This document shows, one piece after another, positions 1 to 11,849 of a stretch of DNA of 64,000 bases (its first letter is position 1; every line of letters begins with the position of its first letter). The notes beneath the pieces are model-generated. The model did not search any database and was not told the DNA's origin. It saw only the letters and a program-made list of their open reading frames with translations. Source of the stretch: Eutreptiella sp. 'Long Island Sound 2002' (taxonomy: Eukaryota > Euglenozoa > Euglenophyceae > Eutreptiales > Eutreptiaceae); contig OZ038378.1 of NCBI GenBank assembly GCA_964036045.1, positions 163,553,311 to 163,617,310 on the forward strand, written 5' to 3'. A program made the translations under genes and the position numbers.

Positions 1-28
1 ACATATTACAACCCATCCTTTTGATAAA
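1..28 (+). repeat. Partial monomer at left window edge
   Basis: The first 28 bases match the last part of a monomer (ACATATTACAACCCATCC, then TTTTGATAAA). The array therefore continues beyond the left edge. The usual GATAGA reads GATAAA here, a point change. Confidence 0.95.
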
Positions 29-1386
29 TTGCGCCCGTTTTGTGCTCAGTTTGTGGTATGGGGCCGAGACAAGGTTTGTCCGTGGTGTATAGTGCATGGC
101 CATGACTCAAGGTGTGATGTAAGCTCAAAACCTATCAACCAGAAATTCTTTGAATTAGCATCATCAGCGAGAGCGACCGATTTGGCATTGAAAAACATAT
201 TACAACCCATCCTTTTGATAGATTGCGCCCATTTTGGGCTCAGTTTGTGGTATGGGCCCGAGACAAGGTTTGTTCGTGGTGTATAGTGCATGGCCATGAC
301 TCAAGGTGTGATCTAAGCTCAAAACCTATCAACCAGAAATTCTTCAAATTAGCATCATCAGCGAGAGCGACCGATTTGGCATTGAAAAACATATTACAAC
401 CCATCCTTTTGATAGATTGCGCCCATTTTGTGCTCAGTTTGTGGTATGGGGCCGAGACAAGGTTTGTTCGTGGTGTATAGTGCATGGCCATGACTCAAGG
501 TGTGATGTAAGCTCAAAACCTATCGACCAGAAATTCTTTGAATTAGCATCATCAGCGAGAGCAACCGATTTGGCATTGAAAAACATATTACAACCCATCC
601 TTTTGATAGATTGCGCCCATTTTGTGCTCAGTTTGTGGTATGGGCCCGAGACAAGGTTTGTTCGTGGTGTATAGTGCATGGCCATAACTCAAGGTGTGAT
701 CTAAGCTCAAAACCTATCAACCAGAAATTCTTCAAATCAGCATCATCAGCGAGAGCGACCGATTTGGCATTGAAAAACATATTACAACCCATCCTTTTGA
801 TAGATTGCGCCCATTTTGTGCTCAGTTTGTGGTATGGGGCCGAGACAAGGTTTGTTCGTGGTGTATAGTGCATGGCCATGACTCAAGGTGTGATCTAAGC
901 TCAAAACCTATCAACCAGAAATTCTTCAAATTAGCATCATCAGCGAGAGCGACCGATTTGGCATTGAAAAACATATTACAACCCATCCTTTTGATAGGTT
1001 GCGCCCATTTTGTGCTCAGTTTGTGGTATTGGGCCGAGACAAGGTTTGTTCTTGGTGTATAGTGCATGGCCATGACTCAACGTGTGATCTAAGCTCAAAA
1101 CCTATCAACCAGAAATTCTTTGAATTAGCATCATCAGCGAGAGCGACCGATTTGGCATTGAAAAACATATTACAACCCATCCTTTTGATAGATTGCGCCC
1201 ATTTTGTGCTCAGTTTGTGGTATGGGGCCGAGACAAGGTTTGTTCGTGGTGTATAGTGCATGGCCATGACTCAAGGTGTGATCTAAGCTCAAAACCTATC
1301 AACCAGAAATTCTTTAAATTAGCATCATCAGCGAGAGCGACCGATTTGGCATTGAAAAACATATTACAACCCATCCTTTTGATAGA

Positions 1387-2550
1387 TTGCGCCCATTTTG
1401 TGCTCAGTTTGTGGTATGGGGCCGAGACAAGGTTTGTTCGTGGTGTATAGTGCATGGCCATGACTCAACGTGTGATCTAAGCTCAAAACCAATTGGCCAG
1501 AAATTCTTTAAATTACCATCATCAGCGAGAGCGACCGATTTGGCATTGAAGAACATATTACAACCCATCCTTTTGATAGATTGCGCCCATTTTGTGCTCA
1601 GCTTGTGGTATGGGGGTGAGACAAGGTTCGTTCGTGGTGTATAGTGCATGGCCATGACTCAAAGTGTGATCTAAGCTCAAAACCTATCGACCAGAAATTC
1701 TTCAAATTAGCATCCTCAGCGAGAGCGACCGATTTGGCATTGAAAAACATATTACAACCCATCCTTTTGATAGATTGCGCCCGTTTTGTGCTCAGTTTGT
1801 GGTATGGGGCCGAGACAAGGTTTGTTCGTGGTGTATAGTGCATGGCCATGACTCAAGGTGTGATCTAAGCTCAAAACCTATCAACCAGAAATTCTTCAAA
1901 TTAGCATAATCAGCGAGAGCGACCGATTTGGCATTGAAAAACATATTACAACCCATCCTTTTGATAGATTGCGCCCATTTTGTGCTCAGTTTGTGGTATG
2001 GGGCCGAGACAAGGTTTGTTCGTGGTGTATAGTGCATGGCCATGACTCAACGTGTGATCTAAGCTCAAAACCAATTGACCAGAAATTCTTTAAATTACCA
2101 TCATCAGCGAGAGCGACCGATTTGGCATTGAAAAACATATTACAACCCATCCTTTTGATAGATTGCGCCCATTTTGTGCTCAGTTTGTGGTATGGGGCTG
2201 AGACAAGGTTCGTTCGTGGTGTATAGTGCATGGCCATGACTCAAGGTGTGATCTAAGCTCAAAACCTATCGACCAGAAATTCTTCAAATTAGCATCATCA
2301 GCGAGAGCGACCGATTTGGCATTGAAAAACATATTACAACCCATCCTTTTGATAGATTGCGCCCGTTTTGTGCTCAGTTTGTGGTATGGGGCCGAGACAA
2401 GGTTTGTTCGTGGTGTATAGTGCATGGCCATGACTCAAGGTGTGATGTAAGCTCAAAGCCTATCAACCAGAAATTCTTTGAATTAGCATCATCAGCGAGA
2501 GCGACCGATTTGGCATTGAAAAACATATTACAACCCATCCTTTTCATAGA
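1387..2550 (+). repeat. Tandem duplication of a 3-monomer block (2 x 582 bp)
   Basis: Block 1387-1968 is repeated at 1969-2550 with a shift of exactly 582 bp. Shared private markers are AAACCAATTG followed by TTACCATCATC (1489 and 2071), AAGGTTCGTTCG (1625 and 2207) and GCGCCCGTTTTG (about 1767 and 2349). The copies differ by a few points, for example GGCCAG versus GACCAG and GGGGGTGAG versus GGGGCTGAG. Confidence 0.85.
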
Positions 2551-3132
2551 TTGCGCCCATTTTGGGCACACTTTGTGGTATGGGGCCGAGACAAGGTTTG
2601 TTCGTGGTGTATAGTGCATGGCCATGACTCAAGGTGTGATGTAAGCTCAAAACCTATCGACCAGAAATTCTTTGAATTAGCATCATCAGCGAGAGCGACC
2701 GATTTGGCATTGAAAAACATATTACAACCCATCCTTTTGATAGATTGCGCCCATTTTGTGCTCAGTTTGTGGTATGGGGCCGAGACAAGGTTTGTTCGTG
2801 GTGTATAGTGCATGGCCATAACTCAAGGTGTGATCTAAGCTCAAAACCTATCAACCAGAAATTCTTCAAATTAGCATCATCAGCGAGAGCGACCGATTTG
2901 GCATTGAAAAACATATTACAACCCATCCTTTTGATAGATTGCGCCCATTTTGTGCTCAGTTTGTGGTATGGGGCCGAGACAAGGTTTGTTCGTGGTGTAT
3001 AGTGCATGGCCATGACTCAAGGTGTGATCTAAGCTCAAAACCTATCAACCAGAAATTCTTCAAATTAGCATCATCAGCGAGAGCGACCAATTTGGCATTG
3101 AAAAACATATTACAACCCATCCTCTTGATGGG

Positions 3133-5066
3133 TTGCGCCCATTTTGTACTCAGTTTGTGGTATGGGGCCGAGACAAGGTCTGTTCGTGGTGTGTAGTGCA
3201 TGGCCATGACTCAACGTGTGATCTAAGCTGAAAACCAATTGACCAGAAATTCTTTAAATTAGCATCATCAGCGAGAGCGACAGATTTGGCATTGAAAAAC
3301 ATATTACAACCCATCCTTTTGATAGATTGCGCCCATTTTGGGCTCAGTTTGTGGTATGGGGCCGAGACAAGGTTTGTTCGTGGTGTATAGTGCATGGCCA
3401 TGACTCAAGGTGTGATCTAAGCTCAAAACCTATCAACCAGAAATTCTTTAAATTAGCATCATCAGCGAGAGCGACCGATTTGGCATTGAAAAACATATTA
3501 CAACCCAGCCTTTTGATAGATTGCGCCCATTTTGTGCTCAGTGTGGTATGGGCCCGAGAAAAGGTTTGTTCGTGGTGTATAGTGCATGGCCATGACTCAA
3601 GGTGTGATCTAAGCTCAAAACCTATCAACCAGAAATTCTTCAAATTAGCATCATCAGCGAGAGCGACCGATTTGGCATTGAAAAACATATTACAACCCAT
3701 CCTTTTGATAGATTGCGCCCATTTTGTGCTCAGTTTGTGGTATGGGGCCGAGACAAGGTTCGTTCGTGGTGTATAGTGCATGGCCATAACTCAAGGTGTG
3801 ATCTAAGCTCAAAACCTATCAACGAGAAATTCTTCAAATTAGCATCATCAGCGAGAGCGACCGATTTGGCATTGAAAAACATATTACAACCCATCATTTT
3901 GATAGATTGCGCCCATTTTGTGCTCAGTGTGGTATGGGCCCGAGAAAAGGTTCGTTCGTGGTGTATAGTGCATGGCCATGACTCAAGGTGTGATCTAAGC
4001 TCAAAACCTATCAACCAGAAATTCTTCAAATTAGCATCATCAGCGAGAGCGACCGATTTGGCATTGAAAAACATATTACAACCCATCATTTTGATAGATT
4101 GCGCCCATTTTGTGCTCAGTTTGTGGTATGGGACCGAGACAAGGTTTGTTCGTGGTGTATAGTGCATGGCCATGACTCAAGGTGTGATCTAAGCTCAAAA
4201 CCTATCAACCAGAAATTCTTCAAATTAGCATCATCAGCGAGAGCGACCGATTTGGCATTGAAAAACATATTACAACCCATCCTTTTGATAGATTGCGCCC
4301 ATTTTGGGCTCAGTTTGTGGTATGGGGCCGAGACAAGGTTTGTTCGTGGTGTGTAGTGCATGGCCATGACTCAACGTGTGATCTAAGCTGAAAACCAATT
4401 GACCAGAAATTCTTTAAATTAGCATCATCAGCGAGAGCGACAGATTTGGCATTGAAAAACATATTAAAACCCATCCTTTTGATAGATTGCGCCCATTTTG
4501 TGGTCAGTTTGTGGTATGGGGCCGAGACAAGGTTTGTTCGTGGTGTATAGTGCATGGCCATGACTCAACGTGTGATCTAAGCTCAAAACCTATCAACCAG
4601 AAATTCTTTAAATTAGCATCATCAGCGAGAGCGACCGATTTGGCATTGAAAAACATATTACAACCCAGCCTTTTGAAAGATTGCGCCCATTTTGTGCTCA
4701 GTGTGGTATGGGCCCGAGAAAAGGTTTGTTCGTGGTGTATAGTGCATGGCCATGACTCAAGGTGTGATCTAAGCTCAAAACCTATCAACCAGAAATTCTT
4801 CAAATAAGCATCATCAGCGAGAGCGACCGATTTGGCATTGAAAAACATATTACAACCCATCCTTTTGATAGATTGCGCCCATTTTGTGCTCAGTTTGTGG
4901 TATGGGGCCGAGACAAGGTTCGTTCGTGGTGTATAGTGCATGGCCATGACTCAAGGTGTGATCTAAGCTCAAAACCTATCAACCAGAAATTCTTCAAATT
5001 AGCATCATCAGCGAGAGCGACCGATTTGGCATTGAAAAACATATTACAACCCATCTTTTTGATAGA
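3133..5066 (+). repeat. Six-monomer shifted duplication (1160 bp)
   Basis: Units from 3133 recur from 4293 at a shift of 1160 bp, equal to four 194-bp plus two 192-bp units. Shared markers are GTGTGTAGTGCATGG then TCAACGTG and GCTGAAAACCAATTG (3189 and 4349), CCCAGCCTTTTGA (3507 and 4665), and a 192-bp unit at 3521 and 4681. The match holds for about four monomers (to about 3907 and 5067), then fades. Confidence 0.8.
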
Positions 5067-5648
5067 TTGCGCCCATTTTGTGCTCAGTTTGTGGTATGGG
5101 GCCGAGACAAGGTTCGCTCGTGGTGTATAGTGCATGGCCATGACTCAAGGTGTGATCTAAGCTCAAAACCTATCTAACAGAAATTCTTTAAATTAGCATC
5201 ATCAGCGAGAGCGACCGATGTGGCATTGAAAAACATATTACAACCCATCCTTTTGATAGATTGCGCCCATTTTGTGCTCAGTTTGTTGTATGGGGCCGAG
5301 ACAAGGTTTGTTCGTGGTGTATAGTGCATGGCCATGACTCAAGGTGTGATCTAAGCTCAAAACCTATCAACCAGAAATTCTTCAAATTAGCATCATCAGC
5401 GAGAGCGACCGATTTGGCATTGAAAAACATATTACAACCCATCTTTTTGATAGATTGCGCCCATTTTGTGCTCAGTTTGTGGTATGGGGCCGAGACAAGG
5501 TTCGCTCGTGGTGTATAGTGCATGGCCATGACTCAAGGTGTGATCTAAGCTCAAAACCTATCGAACAGAAATTATTCAAATTAGCATCATCAGCGAGAGC
5601 GACCGATTTGGCATTGAAAAACATATTACAGCCCATCCTTTTGATAGA
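4873..5648 (+). repeat. Dimer duplication (2 x 388 bp)
   Basis: The pair of units from 4873 recurs from 5261. Both copies share CCCATCTTTTTGATAG (about 5050 and 5438) and AAGGTTCGCTCGTGG (5109 and 5497). The second unit of each pair has the TATCTAACAG or TATCGAACAG variant, so divergence has begun there. Confidence 0.75.
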
Positions 5649-6036
5649 TTGCGCCTATTTTGTGCTCAGTTTGTGGTATGGGGCCGAGACAAGGTTTGTT
5701 CGTGGTGTATAGTGCATGGCCATGACTCAAGGTGTGATCTAAGCTCAAAACCTATCGACCAGAAATTCTTTAAATTAGCATCATCAGCGAGAGCGACCAA
5801 TTTTGCATTGAAAAATATATTACAACCCATCCTTTTGATAGATTGCGCCCATTTTGTGCTCAGTTTGTGGTATGGGGCCGAGACAAGGTTTGTTCGTGGT
5901 GTATAGTGCATGGCCATGACTCAAGGTGTGATCTAAGCTCAAAACCTATCAACCAGAAATTCTTCAAATTAGCATCATCAGCGAGAGCGACCGATTTGGC
6001 ATTGAAAAACATATTACAACCCATCCTTTTGATAGA

Positions 6037-9000
6037 TTGCGCCCATTTTGTGCTCAGTTTGTGGTATGGGGCCGAGACAAGGTTTGTTCGTGGTGTATAG
6101 TGCATGGCCATGACTCAAGGTGTGATCTAAGCTCAAAACCTATCAACCAGAAATTCTTTAAATTAGCATCATCAGCGAGAGCGACCGATTTGGCATTGAA
6201 AAACATATTACAACCCATCCCTTTGATAGATTGCGCCCATTTTGGGCTCAGTTTGTGGTATGGGGCCGAGACAAGGTTCGTTCGTGGTGTATACTGCATG
6301 GCCATGACTCAAGGTGTGATCTAAGCTCAAAACCTATCAACCAGAAATTCTTTAAATTAGCATCATCAGCGAGAGCGACCGATTTGGCATTGAAAAACAT
6401 ATTACAACCCAGCCTTTTGATAGATTGCGCCCATTTTGTGCTCAGTGTGGTATGGGCCCGAGAAAAGGTTTGTTCGTGGTGTATAGTGCATGGCCATGAC
6501 TCAAGGTGTGATCTAAGCTCAAAACCTATCAACCAGAAATTCTTCAAATTAGCATCATCAGCGAGAGCGACCGATTTGGCATTGAAAAACATATTACAAC
6601 CCATCCTTTTGATAGATTGCGCCCATTTTGTGCTCAGTTTGTCGTATGGGGCCGAGACAAGGTTCGTTCGTGGTGTATAGTGCATGGCCATGACTCAAGG
6701 TGTGATCTAAGCTCAAAACCTATCGAACTGAAATTCTTTAAATTAGCATCATCAGCGAGAGCGACCGATTTGGCATTGAAAAACATATTACAACCCATCC
6801 TTTTGATAGATTGCGCCCATTTTGTGCTCAGTTTGTGGTATGGGGCCGAGACAAGGTTTGTTCGTGGTGTATACTGCATGGCCATGACTCAAGGTGTGAT
6901 GTAAGCTCAAAACCTATCAACCAGAAATTCTTTAAATTAGCATCATCAGCGAGAGCGACCGATTTGGCATTGAAAAACATATTACAACCCATCCTTTTGA
7001 TGGATTGCGCCCATTTGGTGCTCAGTTTGTGGTATGGGGCCGAGACAAGGTTTGTTCGTGGTGTATAGTGCATGGCCATGACTCAAGGTGTGATCTAAGC
7101 TCACAACCTATAGAACAGAAATTCTTTGAATTAGCATCATCAGCGAGAGCGACCGATTTGGCATTGAAAAACATATTACAACCCATCCTTTTGATAGATT
7201 GCGCCCATTTGGTGCTCAGTTTGTGGTATGGGGCCGAGACAAGGTTTGTTCGTGGTGTATAGTGCATGGCCATGACTCAAGGTGTGATCTAAGCTCAAAA
7301 CCTATCAACCAGAAATTCTTCAAATTAGCATCATCAGCGAGAGCGACCGATTTGGCATTGAAAAACATATTACAACCCATCCTTTTGATAGATTGCGCCC
7401 ATTTTGTGCTCAGTTTGTGGTATGGGGCCGAGACAAGGTTTGTTCGTGGTGTATAGTGCATGGCCATGACTCAAGGTGTGATCTAAGCTCAAAACCTATC
7501 AACCAGAAATTCTTCAAATTAGCATCATCAGCGAGAGTGACCGATTTCGCATTGAAAAAAATATTACAACCCATCCTCTTGATAGATTGCGCCCATTTTG
7601 TGCTCAGTTTGTGGTATGGGGCCGAGACAAGGTTCGTTCGTGGTGTATGGTGCATGGCCATGACTCAAGGTGTGATCTAAGCTCAAAACCTATCGAACAG
7701 AAATTCTTTAAATTAGCATCATCAGCGAGAGCCACCGATTTGGCATTGAAAAACATATTACAACCCATCCTTTTGATAGATTGCGCCCATTTTGTGCTCA
7801 GTTTGTGGTAAGGGGCCGAGACAAGGTTTGTTCGTGGTGTATAGTGCATGGCCATGACTCAAGGTGTGATCTAAGCTCAAAACCTATCAACCAGAAATTC
7901 TTTAAATTAGCATCATCAGCGAGAGCGACCGATTTGGCATTGAAAAACATATTACAACCCATCCTTTTGATAGATTGCGCCCATTTTGGGCTCAGTTTGT
8001 GGTATGGGGCCGAGACAAGGTTTGTTCGTGGTGTATAGTGCATGGCCATGACTCAAGGTGTGATCTAAGCTCAAAACCTATCAACCAGAAATTCTTTCAA
8101 TTAGCATCATCAGCGAGAGCGACCGATTTGGCATTGAAAAACATATTACAACCCAGCCTTTTGATAGATTGCGCCCATTTTGTGCTCAGTGTGGTATGGG
8201 CCCGAGAAAAGGTTTGTTCGTGGTGTATAGTGCATGGCCATGACTCAAGGTGTGATCTAAGCTCAAAACCTATCAACCAGAAATTCTTCAAATTAGCATC
8301 ATCAGCGAGAGCGACCGATTTGGCATTGAAAAACATATTACAACCCATCCTTTTGATAGATTGCGCCCATTTTGTGCTCAGTTTGTCGTATGGGGCCGAG
8401 ACAAGGTTCGTTCGTGGTGTATAGTGCATGGCCATGACTCAAGGTGTGATCTAAGCTCAAAACCTATCGAACAGAAATTCTTCAAATTAGCATCATCAGC
8501 GAGAGCGACCAATTTGGCATTGAAAAACATATTACAACCCATCCTTTTGATAGATTGCGCCCATTTTGTGCTCAGTTTGTGGTATGGGGCCGAGACAAGG
8601 TTTGTTCGTGGTGTATAGTGCATGGCCATGACTCAAGGTGTGATGTAAGCTCAAAACCTATCAACCAGAAATTCTTTAAATTAGCATCATCAGCGAGAGC
8701 GACCGATTTGGCATTGAAAAACATATTACAACCCATCCTTTTGATAGATTGCGCCCATTTGGTGCTCAGTTTGTGGTATGGGGCCGAGACAAGGTTTGTT
8801 CGTGGTGTATAGTGCATGGCCATGACTCAAGGTGTGATCTAAGCTCAAAACCTATAGAACAGAAATTCTTTGAATTAGCATCATCAGCGAGAGCGACCGA
8901 TTTGGCATTGAAAAACATATTACAACCCATCCTTTTGATAGATTGCGCCCATTTGGTGCTCAGTTTGTGGTATGGGGCCGAGACAAGGTTTGTTCGTGGT

Positions 9001-9525
9001 GTATAGTGCATGGCCATGACTCAAGGTGTGATCTAAGCTCAAAACCTATCAACCAGAAATTCTTCAAAATAAGAATCATCAGCGAGAGCGACCGATTTGG
9101 CATTGAAAAACATATTACAACCCATCCTTTTGATAGATTGCGCCCATTTTGTGCTCAGTTTGTGGTATGGGGCCGAGACAAGGTTTGTTCGTGGTGTATA
9201 GTGCATGGCCATGACTCAAGGTGTGATCTAAGCTCAAAACCTATCAACCAGAAATTCTTCAAATTAGCATCATCAGCGAGAGTGACCGATTTGGCATTGA
9301 AAAAAATATTACAACCCATCCTCTTGATAGATTGCGCCCATTTTGTGCTCAGTTTGTGGTATGGGGCCGAGACAAGGTTCGTTCGTGGTGTATAGTGCAT
9401 GGCCATGACTCAAGGTGTGATCTAAGCTCAAAACCTATCGAACAAAAATTCTTTAAATTAGCATCATCAGCGAGAGCCACCGATTTGGCATTGAAAAACA
9501 TATTACAACCCATCCTTTTGATAGA
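6037..9525 (+). repeat. Nine-monomer HOR, two tandem copies (1744 and 1745 bp)
   Basis: Copy 1 spans about 6037-7780 and copy 2 about 7781-9525. Each contains one 192-bp unit (6425 and 8169), CCCAGCCTTTTGATAG just before it (6409 and 8153), GTTTGTCGTATGG (6640 and 8384), GATGTAAGC (6899 and 8643), CCATTTGGTGC units, TTTGAATTAGC, GAGTGACCGATTT (about 7535 and 9290) and GAGCCACCGA (7730 and 9475). Copy 2 is 1 bp longer because of the indel CAAAATAAGAATC at about 9066. The last five monomers occur a third time at 11850-12819. Confidence 0.88.
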
Positions 9526-11849
9526 TTGCGCCCATTTTGTGCTCAGTTTGTGGTATGGGGCCGAGACAAGGTTTGTTCGTGGTGTATAGTGCATGGCCAT
9601 GACTCAAGGTGTGATCTAAGCTCAAAACCTATCAACAAGAAATTCTTTGAATTGGCATCATCAGCGAGAGCGACCGATTTGGCATTGAAAAACATATTAC
9701 AACCCATCCTTTTGATAGATTGCGCCCATTTTGTGCTCAGTTTGTGGTATGGGGCCGAGACAAGGTTTGTTCGTGGTGTATAGTGCATGGCCATGACTCA
9801 AGGTGTGATCTAAGCTCAAAACCTATCAACCAGAAAATCTTCAAATTAGCATCATCAGCGAGAGCGACCGATTTCACATTGAAAAACATATTACAACCCA
9901 TCCTTTTGATAGATTGCGCCCATTTGGTGCTCAGTTTGTGGTATGGGGCCGAGACAAGATTTGTTCGTGGTGTATAGTGCATGGCCACCACTCAAGGTGT
10001 GATCTAAGCTCAAAACCTATCAACCAGAAATTCTTTAAATTAGCATCATCAGCGAGAGCGACCGATTTGGCATTGAAAAACATATTACAACCCATCCTTT
10101 TGATAGATTGCGCCCATTTTGTGCTCAGTTTGTGGTATGGGGCCGAGACAAGGTTTGTTCGTGGTGTATAGTGCATGGCCATGACTCAAGGTGTGATCTA
10201 AGCTCAAAACCTATCAACCAGAATTTCTTCAAATTAGCATCATCAGCGAGAGCGACCGATTTGGCATTGAAAAACATATTACAACCCATCCTTTTGATAG
10301 ATTGCGCCCATTTTGTGCTCAGTTTGTGGTATGGGGCCGAGACAAGGTTCCTTCGTGGTGTATAGTGCATGGCCATGACTCAAGGTGTGATCTAAGCTCA
10401 AAACCTACCGACCAGAAATTCTTTAAATTAGCATCATCAGCGAGAGCGACCGATTTGGCATTGAAAAACATATTACAACCCATCCTTTTGATAGATTGCG
10501 CCCATTTTGGGCTCACTTTGTGGTATGGGGCCGAGACAAGGTTTGTTCGTGGTGTATAGTGCATGGCCATGACTCAAGGTGTGATCTAAGCTGAAAACCT
10601 ATCGACCAGAAATTCTTCAAATTAGCATCATCGGCGAGAGCGACCGATTTGGCATTGAAAAACATATTACAACCCATCCTTTTGATAGATTGCGCCCATT
10701 TTGTGGTCAGTGTGGTATGGGCCCGAGAAAAGGTTTGTTCGTGGTGTATAGTGCATGGCCATAACTCAAGGTGTGATCTAAGCTCAAAACCTATCAACCA
10801 GAAATTCTTCAAATTAGCATCATCAGCGAGAGCGACCGATTTGGCATTGAAAAACATATTACAACCCATCCTTTTGATAGATTGCGCCCATTTTGTGCTC
10901 AGTTTGTGGTATGGGGCCGAGACAAGATTTGTTCGTGGTGTATAGTGCATGGCCATGACTCAAGGTGTCATCTAAGCTCAAAACCTATCAACCAGAAATT
11001 CTTCAAATTAGCATCATCAGCGAGAGCAACCGATTTGGCATTGAAAAACATATTACAACCCATCCTTTTGATAGATTGCGCCCATTTTGGGCTCAGTTTG
11101 TGGTATGGGGCCGAGACAAGGTTTGTTCGTGGTGTATAGTGCATGGCCATGACTCAAGGTGTGATCTAAGCTCAAAACCTATCAACCAGAAATTCTTTGA
11201 ATTAGCATCATCAGCGAGAGCGACCGATTTGGCATTGAAAAACATATTACAACTTATCCTTTTGACAGATTGCGCCCTTTTTGGGCTCGGTTTGTGGTAT
11301 GGGGCCGAGACAAGGTTTGTTCGTGGTGTATAGTGCATGGCCATGACTCAAGGTGTGATCTAAGCTGAAAACCTATCGACCAGAAATTCTTCAAACTAGC
11401 ATCATCAGCGAGAGCGACCGATTTGGCATTGAAAAACATATTACAACCCATCCTTTTCATAGATTGCGCCCATTTTGTGCTCAGTGTGGTATGGGCCCGA
11501 GAAAAGGTTTGTTCGTGGTGTATAGTGCATGGCCATAACTCAAGGTGTGATCTAAGCTCAAAACCTATCAACCAGAAATTCTTCAAATTAGCATCATCAG
11601 CGAGAGCGACCGATTTGGCATTGAAAAACATATTACAACCCATCCTTTTGATAGATTGCGCCCATTTTGTGCTCAGTTTGTGGTATGGGGCCGAGACAAG
11701 ATTTGTTCGTGGTGTATAGTGCATGGCCATGACTCAAGGTGTGATCTAAGCTCAAAACCTATCAACCAGAAATTCTTCAAATTAGCATCATCAGCGAGAG
11801 CGACCGATTTGGCATTGAAAAACATATTACAACCCATCCTTCTGATAGA
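8555..11849 (+). repeat. Copy 1 of a 17-monomer HOR (3295 bp)
   Basis: This block is duplicated directly downstream. Private markers shared with copy 2 include TATAGAACAG (8853 and 12147), GAACAAAAATTC (9440 and 12734), GATTTCACATTG (9871 and 12970), GGCCACCACTCAAG (9983 and 13083), CAGAATTTCTTC (10220 and 13319), CCTACCGACC (10404 and 13504), GGTGTCATC (10965 and 14065), CAACTTATCC with TTTTTGGGCTCGG (11252 and 14352) and CAAACTAGC (11393 and 14493). It holds one unit (9526-9719, with CAACAAGAAATTC and GAATTGGC) that copy 2 lacks. 192-bp units lie at 10690 and 11464. Confidence 0.92.

Noticed and set aside
9062-9075. Frameshift or pseudogene signal at CAAAATAAGAATC
   Set aside because: This is a 1-bp insertion with two substitutions in a non-coding satellite unit. 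Its only effect is a 195-bp monomer.
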